Positions 1 through 11,055 of a DNA stretch of 64,000 nt are shown piece by piece (positions within the stretch are counted from its first letter, which is position 1; each line of letters begins with the position of its first letter). The notes under the pieces were generated by a model. That model saw nothing but the letters and a program-made list of their open reading frames with translations, was not told the DNA's origin and made no database searches. The DNA is from Viscum album (lineage: Eukaryota; Streptophyta; Magnoliopsida; Santalales; Viscaceae), in assembly GCA_963277665.1 (NCBI GenBank), contig OY728163.1:1905328644-1905392643 (forward strand), written 5' to 3'. A program made the translations under genes and the position numbers.

Positions 1-352
1 ATAAACATTCGTAATTCCCTCAAATTTTCAAATTATTAATAATATTTTATAACTAACAATAATATATACAATTTATTAACAATATTGAAAAATTAATAAA
101 TAATTATTATAAATTTTGTAACGATTATTATTAATTATATAAATTATTATTAAATTTTTAATAATTACTATATATATCACGATTTATTAATTAATATAAA
201 TACCTAAAATAAATTATAACTATTTTTTAAATAAATATACATATATTAAATCTATATAAACACACACACAAACACATATATATATATATAATAGACCCTA
301 CAAGTTTTTTTGATATGTTTATATATACAGATTCAGATGTTAACAGATATAG

Positions 353-383
<31 letters not shown>

Positions 384-1719
384 GTGGATAATTTTAATTA
401 TAGTTAATTTTGATTATAAATAATTTTGATTATAATAAATTAATAAATTATATAAATAAATTATAAATATTTTCAAGTAAATATTTTCTATTTAATATTT
501 TTTTTTGAATTAATATTTTTTTATTTAATTTTTTTGAATTGATAATTATTTTTAATAAATAGTTTTGAATTGATAATGATTTTTAATTAATAATATTTAC
601 CTAATTTTGGTGACATGAAAGATAACAATTGATTAAAATGAAAATTATTTTTTATATGATTTACATGATATAAAAAATTAAAAAAAAACTTTATTGCTAA
701 TATGTTTTTCAAAATTAAATGTTTATATAATTTAAATGATATAAAAATCCAATATAATTTTTAAAATTATAATATTTCTTTATTTGGAATAATTGATTAT
801 TGGAAAACTGTATTTTTTAAAAATATTACCTGAAACCTCCCGGATTATAGACCAGGTATTAATTTCAAATTTAATTTATATATATATATATATAATTAGA
901 AATGTATTTATATATAAAATTATATAAAGATATCTATAAATATATTTATAATTATATAAATAAATTTTTATAAAATTATATATATATTAGTAATTATACA
1001 ATTATATACATATATTAATATATTAATATATCTATATATATATATATATGCAAAAATGACATACACATAAATATATCCAATTCAATTGAAATAACTCATG
1101 TAGACCCAATTAATATGAAAATAGGGATTAATAAATTTACTGCTTCCTTAAATAGAAAATAAAACATCAAAATCAGATACACTCATAAATATATTGAATT
1201 GAAACAATGAAAAAAATACATAAAAATCAATTGAAATAAATCAAGTGCACCCGATTAATATGAGGGAATAATAAATTTGCATCATTATTAAATTCCAAAT
1301 ACAACATCAAAATGAGAGACACGCATACATATATCCAAACTAAATAATGAGAAAACTACCTAAATACAATTTAAATAACTCATGAGGATCCGATTAATAT
1401 GAAAATAGAGACAAATAAATTTTTATCAATACAAAATATCAAATACAACAACAAAATTGGATAAATTTATAAACCTATTGTTTTTAAAAACTAAACCTTG
1501 TAATAAAATTGATAAAATGAAAAAATAACAAAAAAACAAGATAATTGGAATCCATACCAAGGAGATTAGAAGGCAGGTATGTAATAAATCGGTTGCAATA
1601 GAGTAGATTAGATTGAGTTTGAACCGGGTGGTGCGTGTGACCATTCAGGATAAGAGAGGAAGAGGAGGAGAGGAAAAAGAAGAGGGGATGCATGTGATTA
1701 TAATTTAATGTTTATTATG
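1..1719. other. AT-rich intergenic DNA with microsatellites
   Basis: No coding or mobile-element homology is recognisable here. The stretch is strongly AT-rich with simple repeats: mixed (CA)n/(TA)n at about 259-290, an (AT)n run at about 352-378, and shorter (TA)n runs near 875-892 and 1031-1050. Short open frames such as the one at 1426-1644 have low-complexity composition and no motif. It may be very old transposon DNA decayed beyond recognition. Confidence 0.6.
352..378. repeat. (AT)n microsatellite
   Basis: An uninterrupted AT dinucleotide run, seen directly. A mixed CA/TA run lies just upstream at about 259-290. Confidence 0.9.
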
Positions 1720-2050
1720 ATGGACTTTTTACAACATAATTAATTCTGTCACAAATAGTAATTCCATAAAATTATTTGTGATGGGTAATAATGCTTGTCA
1801 CAAATATGTTGTATTTGAGAACTATTTGTGATAGACATAGCAGTTTGTCGCAAATTCTCATTGCTACATATTTCTGCGCTAGGCGGCATAAAGTCCAAAC
1901 AAAATTATTTGTGACAGTTGTTTTATTCTAACCTAAATAATGACTATATGAAACAAAATAAACCATCTATCACAAATAGGTGCCTCTCAAGAATTATATA
2001 CGATGGGAAAATTTCTCATTGTAATTATCCTATCATAAATACCCTACATT
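1720..2050. repeat. Cluster of inverted ATTTGTGA sub-repeats, possible MITE or CACTA end
   Basis: The octamer ATTTGTGA or its complement TCACAAAT occurs about six times in both orientations (for example near 1749, 1781, 1797, 1825, 1909 and 1969), often extended to ATTTGTGACAG or ATTTGTGATGG. Subterminal repeats of this kind are known from non-autonomous CACTA and other TIR transposons. I could not find the terminal inverted repeats or a target duplication, so the element type and limits are uncertain. Confidence 0.4.
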
Positions 2051-3281
2051 CTAGTAGTTTCAAGTCAATATGTTGGTTTATTTTTCTTGTGTTCATCATG
2101 GTATAATCTACAGGGTATATAAATCATAGAAATAAAATGAACTAACTTTTGTTGGATAGATCACTAATGAAGAATAATCACTTGTTTATGTCCTTGGAAA
2201 GAACCACAACCTTCTTTTGAGAAATAATCCTTGATCAAGATCTCATTTTATTATCATTTGGAAGGATTTTCTCTGAGGGATCATGACATAATATCGAGTT
2301 TATTTGGTTATCACTATAATTTGGTTATAAATATATATTTATATGGGATTCTTGGTCACCACCTCAAAATGTAATAAATAAATAAATTAATCAATTGGAA
2401 TTATTATTTGGGCCCACCAAATTTTTTTAATAAACACCTGATGCCAACATAGATTGTGCCATGACTTGGTTAAATCCAACATTTTGAACTCAGTGATGAT
2501 CATGGATTTGTAATCCAATACACTATTTGTGAGTTATTTCACTATTTTAGGAAAACTATACACATGTGATATAAATAAATTTACTAGGATCATGGGGACC
2601 TCTAATTTCATGTCTTCTCAGCACCTGGATCTGAGGATAGTACTATATATTTTCCAAAGTGTTAAATAGAAAATATAGAAACATTACAAGATTCATGGTG
2701 TGTAAATATTTTATGGTTAATAGATACTATCCAAGAAGAGTTTTGAAGCCAATACATATTCCTATGTTCAAATAGTATGACATTACTAAATACTTTTTTA
2801 TAGTAATAATAATGATTTATAAGAAGAATTATCCAAAATGGGTAATTTTTTATCACCTGACCAATTCTATATAATTCATTTCAATAAATGAATATTTTAA
2901 CCTTAATATCCTTAAATGTATATATATTAAAGATTTTGTAAGAAATTACTATGAAAATAGTTCAATTATGTTGGATCATGACACCTGATTTTCATCAAAA
3001 ATATGGAAGTGTATTTATACATCCCTTGATAATGAGCTTCATTTCAGCACCAAAAACTATCAAAAAAGTGATGTAAAATCTTATAAAAAATTAGAATATA
3101 TTTTTATGTCATGCTCACTTGAATTTCTTAATGTTGGAAAATTATTTTCCATTAATATGGTTTTAAAATTTAAAAATTTTCCATTAAAGTGTTAAAATTG
3201 TAATGTTTGAATCATTATATGGAAATAGATTTCATACCCCAAATTTTTAGTATGAATTTTTTTAAAGGATAAAAAACTTTT
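2051..3281. other. Unassigned AT-rich sequence
   Basis: I see no gene, RNA or repeat structure. The open frames here (for example 2662-2856 on the minus strand) are short and lack any recognised domain. The left end of element T abuts this stretch at 3282. Confidence 0.5.
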
Positions 3282-3504
3282 TTTCACAACCCGTCCCCTA
3301 GGGCCCATGCCGTGACTAACCCAAGTCCACCTTCCATAGGCCATGGGCTGGAGACTAGTACCAAAGGCTTAAATCCCTAAACTGGGAAGGCATTGCCTTT
3401 AAAAATTATAACACGCACAATAGAGTATAAGATGGAAGAAAAACACTAAGTAAAACTATATAGAAAAGGAATTCAGAAAATTAAAAGGGGCCGAAAATAC
3501 AAGC
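3282..3504 (+). repeat. Element T, left inverted-repeat arm (LTR end)
   Basis: This arm aligns almost without gaps to the reverse complement of 5694-5913. Shared blocks include AAATCCCTAAACTGGGAAGG, AAAAATTATAACAC and AAGTAAAACTATAT. The terminal TGTCACGACCC-like sequence resembles plant gypsy LTR ends. Similarity to the other arm stops just after AATACAAG at 3504. Confidence 0.85.
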
Positions 3505-3975
3505 CAAACTATAAAGTACAAGGAAACTGAAGTATAACAAAATAAAGGTGAAACAGCTGCTGAATCGTCCTCCAGGAAATCCTACCAGAAGGGTAGGTAC
3601 AAATAGCCTCCACAGCACTCCACGTCTGTCTGTCTCCTCCGTGTACTGTCTCTTCGTGTGATCCAACTTCGGGTACTGTCCAGTCCTAGTCCACTCAGCC
3701 TCGGTCAGCACTGCTCGTCGTCTGCAACCAACACAACGAATTGCGGGCATAGCACGTTCAGGGGTGAGTATAACAATACTCAGTAGGGACCCCGAGACCC
3801 TCAAGGTCACACAAAATCCAACAAGGACAAACCAAAACATATGGAATCAAAAGATAAGCTCACTTAGATATATGCCCATACATATACCTAAGTTATCAAG
3901 TAATCCATCTCAATCATGTGGTAAACACAAAAGTTGTTGACTCAACTCAACCAGGATTTTTATTATCGAAACCAT

Positions 3976-4265
3976 GGCTGCTGGAGAACTCCTCCTCTAT
4001 TGAGTACAGTGGGCCTGCCACCAACTACCAAGCGCTTCCCACTAACCTTGGACTACTAAGGTACTCCTCCTGTCGAGTACCGTGGGTCTGTCATGCTCAC
4101 ATAGAGGTGCTCCCCACTATGGTTCTGCTGCCAACTACCAGGAGCTCCCCCTAATAGCTTGTAGAGGTACTCATCCTATCGAGTACCACGGGTATGCCGC
4201 CAACTACCAAGCGTTACTCCGTCATGGGTATGCCTCCAACTTCCAGAAACTCCCCACTGGGCTAG
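3976..4265 (+). repeat. Imperfect tandem repeat in the LTR-type part of element T
   Basis: Three diverged copies of a unit of about 85-110 bp begin near 3976, 4060 and 4166. Shared words are GTACTCCTCCTGTCGAGTAC, GCCAACTACCAAGCG and CTCCCCACT. Similar short arrays sit in the LTRs of W and Y. Open frames over this array (3918-4154, 4082-4279, plus strand) are by-products of the repeat and not genes. Confidence 0.75.
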
Positions 4266-4299
4266 TCAAATCACTCTGAGTCGAATCGTTCAAGCAGTC

Positions 4300-5693
4300 G
4301 TCAGGTCTCAGCCAGCTACTAGGTCTCTGTACTCCATTCGCTCCTAGATATACCGCTAGAGGAGATGTGTGGATCTCCCTAAACACTTCCTCCTGAAATG
4401 ACACTGGCATCATGGTACGTCCTCTAAAGAGGATGAAGTGCTCCACACCTTCAAAAAATCCATCAGGTGTCTGCCCTGTGGATATCTGAGCACGTCGCGT
4501 CTCGCAGTCAACGTCTCCACGTTGTGCCTCCCTGACTCACTAAATAAGTGGTGGAGTGACTATAAGAGACTGCAGAAAGGCTAATCCATCTCTATCTACA
4601 AAGGATATCTGTAAAGAAGCTAACTGCTCGGTCGCCTTTCCTAGCAGTTGTATACCAGTTATCCTACTGAGTGCATTCGTAATAACGTTCCCCTTCCCAT
4701 AAGTATAGACTATCTCGAAGTCATGGCCTTGGAGGAACTCAAGCTAACGTCGTTGTCTCAGGTTCAGGTCCTTCTGAGATAAGATATACCTAAGACTCTT
4801 GTGATCAGATTACACAGTAAAACATTCTCCCATCAGATAATGCCACCACATCTTCAAGAAAAATACCAAAACTGCTAACTCAAAATCATGGGTAGCTTAG
4901 TTCTTCTCGTGTTGCCTTAGATGTCGAGAACCATATGTGATCACTGCTTGCTCCTGCATTAGGACACACCTGAGTCTAGTCCCTGATGTGTCGCAGTAGA
5001 CTACATACCCTATGCCTTCCTCTGAAAGTCTCAAGATGGGGTCACTACTCATCCCCTACCTCAACTCCTGAAAGCTCTGTTGGCATCTCTACGACCACAA
5101 TAAGGGTTGCTGCTTCTTTATCAAGGATGATAGTGGTGCTCTAACTCTAAAGAATTCTGGTACGAACCTCCGGTAGTAACCAGCCAAACCTAGGAAACTC
5201 CGTACCCCTGTCACACTCTTGGGTGGCTCCCAAGAAAGTACCACCTCAATCTTCTCCGGATCCACTGCAACCCCATCATCTGAGATGACATGTCCCAAAA
5301 AGTGAACCTCTCGGATCCAGAACTGGCACTTAGAGAGCTTACCATAAAGATGGTGCTCTCGGAGTGTGTCCAGTACTACTCGCAAATGGTAGGCATGATC
5401 ATCCTCAGTAGTCGAGTAGATCATAATGTCTTCGATGAAGACTATGACCAAGAGATCGAGGTATGGATGGAATATCATGTTCATGAGTCCCATGAACACT
5501 GCTAGATCATTGGTTACACCGAAAGGCATAACCAAGAACTTGTAGTGGTCGTACCGACATCTGAAGGTCATCTTCTGTACATCCTCGTCTCGAACTCTGA
5601 GTTGGTGATATCCTGATATGAGGTCAATATTATAGAACCATCGAGCTCCCTTTAGCTGATCAAAGAGATCGTTAATCCTCAGGAGTGGGTACT
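4300..5693 (-). pseudogene. Element T: gypsy reverse transcriptase and RNase H fragment
   Basis: On the minus strand this encodes the middle of a Ty3/gypsy pol. The RT part (5693 down to about 5089) is still open and shows [19 protein letters not shown], a VMPFGVTND block and the [11 protein letters not shown] connection motif. The catalytic box reads FIED where FIDD or YIDD is normal, so the second Asp before the last is replaced by Glu. RNase H follows to about 4600 in broken frames, including a match to the DHKSLRY region and an NALSR motif at its end. The N-terminal RT residues are missing: at 5693 the RT sequence is fused to the inverted LTR arm, so the first dozen residues of the open frame that starts at 5724 are LTR-derived. 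There is no plausible function now. Confidence 0.88.
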
Positions 5694-5913
5694 TGTATTT
5701 CCGGCCCCTTTTACTTTTCAGCACTCCTTTTATATATAGTTTTACTTAGTGTTTTGCTTCCAAATTATACACTGTTGTGTGTGTTATAATTTTTAAAGTA
5801 AATTCCTTCCCAGTTTAGGGATTTATGCCTTTGGTTCTAGTCACCAGCCCCTGGACTATGGAAGACGGGCTTGGGGTAGTCACGGCACGGGCCCCGGGGG
5901 ACGGGTCGTGACA
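5694..5913 (-). repeat. Element T, right inverted-repeat arm (LTR end)
   Basis: The reverse complement of this arm matches 3282-3504. It carries the better preserved end, TGTCACGACCCGTCCCCCGG on the minus strand. The arm stops exactly where recognisable RT sequence begins. The two arms share the word ACAAG at the junction. Confidence 0.85.
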
Positions 5914-6487
5914 TTTTTATAGATAGAATGAAAATTTTAAATACTATTCAGTCTCCTATTAATGCCACAATAAACCCAAAAAAGTGTAATTCCAACAATC
6001 GGAGGAAATGTTTTGAATTTCACATTAGGGATTATGTTTCCTTGATAGTATCTTTATAGAAGGGTGTTATATGGTTTGACAAGAAAGGGAAATTGAGACC
6101 CTAGTTCATAGAACATTTTAAAATTTTAGAAATAATCAAAACTATGTATTACCAACTGGGAATTTCATAAAGACTCTCTATAGTTCATTATGTGTTACAT
6201 ATATAATTGTTATGGAAATGCATGACAAACCCAATGCATGTTCTCATCTTTGAAGAAATAATATTTGAACCTAATATAACATACTATGAAGATCCCATTC
6301 AGATTCATGATACTTGAAAATATGTATTGAACAAGCAGGTGACTTGTTAGGTAAAGGTAATTGGGTAAAGTTATTAAATTCCAGAAGAAATATGTGAATA
6401 TTTTTATGTTATGAAGAATAACCACCCACGTTTTTTAAAGGTAATATCCAGGAGCTGTTTGAAGGAAAAAACTTGTAGGAGGGAATA
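5914..6487. other. Unassigned AT-rich sequence
   Basis: I see nothing here beyond AT-rich DNA between element T and an old LTR remnant. The short minus-strand open frame at 6210-6425 has no recognisable domain. Confidence 0.5.
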
Positions 6488-9400
6488 ATGAAACACCGTA
6501 GATGAAATTATATTTAGGGTATAATGTATTGTAATAAATTTTATATTAAATGAACATTTTAATAATTAAATGAGAAAAAATTAAAAAATTATTTGATTAA
6601 TATTCATTCTGAATGTACTAGGTCAAAATATTACTAGAATCGATTTTTGAAATTTTCACATATAATTAATCTTTTATGAATAATCAAAAATATAGTGTTT
6701 GACTACTCATACTTAAATTTATAATAATTTATTACAATATAAATAATGAACAATTTATTTTACTATCAAGTTGATAGAAATAATGATAAGATAATTTGGA
6801 GGAAAAAAGTGATATTTCTCAGTAAACTATACTTTTTTCATCAGAAATATTTTTTTTTAAAAAAAATGAATAATGTTGATCAATTTTAAATAAGTAAAAT
6901 TATATTAAATTATGAGTGATTTAAATTAAATGTATTTATTATATATCTAAAAATAATAATTTAAATCATTACAAAAAAGATTACTATTTATATGGTTAAT
7001 AAAAGATCATCATATGCTAGAAAAATGCATTTCTTTATAACTGTTTTCAACATTTTTTCCAGATAATTTTTAAATTAATTTATTCCTCATCAATTAGTTG
7101 AGTTTGATAAAAATGATTCCTTAGTTTTAATCATCGTAACTAATTTTTGGATATCTTTTCAACTTAATTTTTTTCATAATAAATAGTAAAAATAGTAAAA
7201 AAAAATAAAAGAGTTAAGGTAACAACAAGTTTACTAAGGGGTTAATTTTAAAAGATAAGGGACAAAATAACCTAAATAGTTTATGAAAAAAAAATTATAT
7301 CAAATTTATCACCTTACCCTTTCAATTTGATCCATTTTTTCAATAATTACTAGAATGTGATTTGAAATTATTCAAAAATAATAAAAAATTACAAGTGTTC
7401 CACTCACCTTAATTATAAAGGGGAACCTCCTCCCCTATTGATTCACACCTTACAAGACATCTATTTCAACAAAAACCTTACCAATTCTATCCCCAACATC
7501 CACAGCCAAATTATAAAGCTTTTGGGATTTATAAAATACCAACCCTTGGGTTCTTAACAAGAGATAAAATTGTAGTTCTTCTAAACAATGGTAATTGTCT
7601 CCATGAAACTATTTCTTTTTAAATTCTTCTTCTACCACATTAAATTATGCCTTAAAAATTAAAATATAATTACAATATTATCTCCCATATACAAATATGT
7701 TATTATTATTTTAAATAACATTTTTCTATTTCCTTCTCCATAAAATTGGATACAAAACCATTAATAATTTATACAGTGGCCTACCGCATCACAACCCTGT
7801 GTAATTTGTTCTTCATAACTAATTATTATAGATAGTAATAATGGTGGAAAAATGAATATAAATGATTATAATGAAATTTTATTGATTCTGTAAAATTAAT
7901 ATATTACCCACATCCTTAACCTTTAACCCATTTAAGAAATTATATCATCCCTCATGTGTATATACAACCTACCATCTCCATGAAGTGATGTGATTCATTT
8001 TCCATGTCCAACATTCAAGAATGATTCATAAAATGTATCTAATAAGTAAATATGATATTAATAACATTAATATTTTTTTATATATAATGTGATTATATTA
8101 TATAAATAAGGACTATAAACTCCATTATAAATCATGCATGAGAGAACGGTGTAGTTAACACTTGAAACAATGTTACTAATGAAATATTATTAACAAAATA
8201 GAGATAATATGTTATAACAAGATCATATATGATATTATAAATATAAATATGGTACTATTATAAATTTATGTAATTTTTAATTCATTATAGATAAGTTAAA
8301 ATCATGTTCAACTAATGGTAAGTGTGAGGTAAATAATTTCATTAAATATCCATTCCTTTAAGAAATGTTAGTTATTATGAACCTATTAATATTAATGTGG
8401 TGTATATGTTGACCCATTGATATATTTAACCTAAATTACTTTTTATTCATTATTATTAATTTTTAAATTAATTTTTATTATTTAAAGAGTTTAAAATTAA
8501 AATATTAACAATGAGGAAAGATATTATTTTATAATATCACTTTTTTTTGGGATTGATTATATTTTCATTGATAGAATAATATAATGCATCCTTCATATGA
8601 TCCAATTATTTTTATACCCTCTATATATTTTAGGAGTTTTTATATTTGTTTTATTATATTCTTCAAATTTTCACTTAAATCAATAATTTAAGTGTTTAAA
8701 ATAAAAAATAATTTTATGTACCATTTAATTGTTTATACTTTTTTCCATGTCTATATTTTCCCCAATTATTAAAAAAATTCCTTTATATTAATCAAATGAA
8801 TTTTAAAGAAATTTTATGTTATCCATGACTTTGTAAAATTTATTAAATGAATATTTAAAAAAATTTCTTCAATGGTCTCTCTCAATGGCCTTTTAATAAA
8901 ATTTAAAATTAATTTATTTTTTAAATGTTATGGAATTGACATTCATTCCTGATGACGTAGACATTTTATTAAATTTAGATTCTTCTACACAAATCCGGGC
9001 AGGGGCGAATTTCCGACTGTAGCAGTACTGTAGTAGGACACTATAGCAGGGCACTGTAGCAGTACTGTAGCAGCGGTGGAACTGTAGCAGAAGCCACACT
9101 GTAGAGGCGGAGGGACTGTAGTAGGTACTATAGCGGTGGTTTTACTGTAGTAGTACTGTAGCAGCACAGGTACTGTAGCAGTACTGTTTATCGAGGGGTC
9201 CTTTGGGCCAAAAATGGGCTTTCAAGCCTTGTATTCAGACCACTTGGTCTTGGGCCTTCGGGCTATATAATGGGTCTCCCTCTACCCAGTCTAAAGAGGT
9301 CTTTTCTTTAAATAATAAATTGAGGCTTCGGCCCCAACCTTTTAAAAAAAATAGTACTTGATTTTATTACAAATCCTATATTTGAAATGAAATGATGGTT

Positions 9401-10300
9401 CTTATTATTTTATGGTAAATATCATTTTCTTCAAACTTTCACTTTTTTGTGATCATAGGACATTACATTTCCCATAAATATCCATATTATTTATCATGTA
9501 TATGTATATTTCATAAACTAATTAGCATTTCTACATATGTTTTTTACACTGAATGATATTTTTAGTGATTGGGGGAATATTGATATTACGTATTCAATAT
9601 TCAACATGAACATTTAATAAAAGTGAATATTGTTGATGATTTGAATTAATACAGTAAAATATAATGAATTCATTTGAAATGCAATGAAATGTGGGACCAT
9701 GTTATATATAGCCCCTTGATGTATCAATAGTCTCAAGATACAATCCAGTTGAGAAAGTTTATTTATTTTTTTGGTATACCAACCCATCAATTAAAATTTC
9801 TTAGTGAAAGGTCTTTTCGGTGTATATACAATGATGTATGAGATTATTACATTCAATATTAATCATTTTATTCATTGATTATTAATTTATTATTATTCAT
9901 GCGATTATTGAATTGATATTATCCAAGGATTCATTTTTTATGAATATATTGATTAAATAGAATTTAAATTTAGTTATTTACATTTTTCATATTGACTAAA
10001 CCTTATCTAATTATGATATATTTCACTTTATTTACCTATATTGAACATTTGATCTCACCAGGTTTTTTCTTGGGTTTTGAAGAAAAATTATTTTTATGAG
10101 TTTCAAAAATGTTGAACATTTTCTTTTTTATGTTATATAATTTATTCCAATTTTAAAATGGGTATCACATGTTTATCTATTTCATCAAAACTATTAAATT
10201 GATAATTGGATTTGGGATTAAAACCATTGTATCTTTTTAAATGTAATAAAGTGATCACTAGTTATAGGTTACTACTATCAAGGTTGATGCATCATCCAAA
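6488..10300 (+). repeat. Old LTR remnant related to the LTRs of X and Y
   Basis: Several landmarks of the X/Y LTR appear in the right order on the plus strand. There is a possible start TGAAACACCG at 6488 (canonical TGTAACACC). A promoter-like TTATAAAGGGGAACCTCC lies at about 7416, against CTTATAAAAGGGAATC in X. The conserved block ACCTACCATCTCCATGA is followed by GTGATGTGATTCAT at about 7972-8000. TTTGATCTCACC near 10050 matches the GAGCTCACC block near the LTR end in Y. No PBS or coding region was found after it. The outer limits are estimates, and the 9.0-kb minisatellite unit lies inside it. Confidence 0.5.
8990..9345 (+). repeat. ACTGTAGCAG minisatellite with adjacent promoter-like segment
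   Basis: About a dozen imperfect copies of an ACTGTAGCAG-type unit lie at about 9015-9187, separated by short GC-richer spacers. They are followed by a distinct segment ending in GGCCTTCGGGCTATATAATG and GAGGCTTCGGCCCCAACC. The TATA-like CTATATAA at 9263-9270 and the GC-rich start differ from the surrounding decayed DNA. This looks like part of the LTR of another retrotransposon or a small non-autonomous element. No terminal repeats or target duplication could be fixed. The minus-strand frames here (8914-9099, 8985-9167) are repeat artefacts. Confidence 0.6.
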
Positions 10301-11055
10301 TAATCTAGATGATTTTATCTCATAGTTGCACCTTTATATACCAATATCTATCCCAGAGGCACAACTACTAATTGGTCAAAACCTTGGTGTAGTTTTTAAA
10401 ATTTAGCTTAGCCTACTCATCTAGATCTCTTACTTCTCCTTTCGAATCATTTAGCTATAACACATAAAGAACCTTCAACTATTGATCAATATCATCTTCT
10501 TATTATTATAATTTATATCATATATAAGGACCTTATTCTTCAATATTTATTCAATACATTACTCAAAGAACCAAAAACAAACCACTACTAACTACTGTAG
10601 TAGATTATTGTTTATTTTTTATTTATTACCCTTGGATCTCTTAAATTTTTCTATGCCTAAGTGGATTTATTTAACAACATTAAATAGATTTCATTGAAAT
10701 CAGAAACCATAAATGTAATGTTAAAGGGTGATTCTCATAGTTTGACATAAACTGTTGTAATGAACTACTAATTTTGGGTTCCCAATATACATTTTTAGTT
10801 CTTTATTATCACAATGGAAATTAAAAAGAAATAACCTCATATATCTCTTCTCAATCTTGATGCTCTAGATAAAATAATTTCATGAGGTATCTATAATAGG
10901 AATAAAATTATCTTCTCAAATTCTTTATCTTATTCCATAACTTACATTATTCAGCAGTAAAAAAATATACAACACATCGTATAGGGAGTGTTAATAATTT
11001 TATATTATTTTAATTTAAATAATAAATATTAAAAAAAATTATTCATGGATTTATA
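10301..11055. other. Unassigned AT-rich sequence
   Basis: I see no supported feature. It may be the remains of the internal region that followed the LTR remnant upstream, but no PBS-like or gag-like sequence is readable. Confidence 0.4.

Larger units (their letters stand above)
3282..5913 (-). mobile_element. Element T: rearranged Ty3/gypsy fragment with inverted LTR ends
   Basis: The left end reads TTTCACAACCCGTCCCC and the right end, on the opposite strand, TGTCACGACCCGTCCCC. They continue as inverted copies for about 220 bp. Between them lie LTR-type sequence (about 3505-4290) and gypsy RT plus RNase H coding sequence on the minus strand (about 4300-5693). Integrase, gag and most of the LTR are missing. 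The flanks CTTTT (3277-3281) and TTTTT (5914-5918) could be a decayed 5-bp target duplication, but the sequence is too simple to be sure. The GC content is visibly higher than its surroundings, which suggests a younger insertion. Confidence 0.75.

Noticed and set aside
3481..3840. 119-codon minus-strand open frame
   Set aside because: It begins in the inverted-repeat arm of T and runs through LTR-type sequence, shows no domain, and is explained by the higher GC content of T.
5089..5724. Host-encoded or telomerase-like reverse transcriptase
   Set aside because: SGYHQLRV, the [11 protein letters not shown] connection and the following RNase H place it in Ty3/gypsy. The catalytic box is mutated.
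9000..9190. Centromeric satellite
   Set aside because: The unit is only about ten bases and the array is under 200 bp. Plant centromeric satellites have units near 150-180 bp in long arrays.
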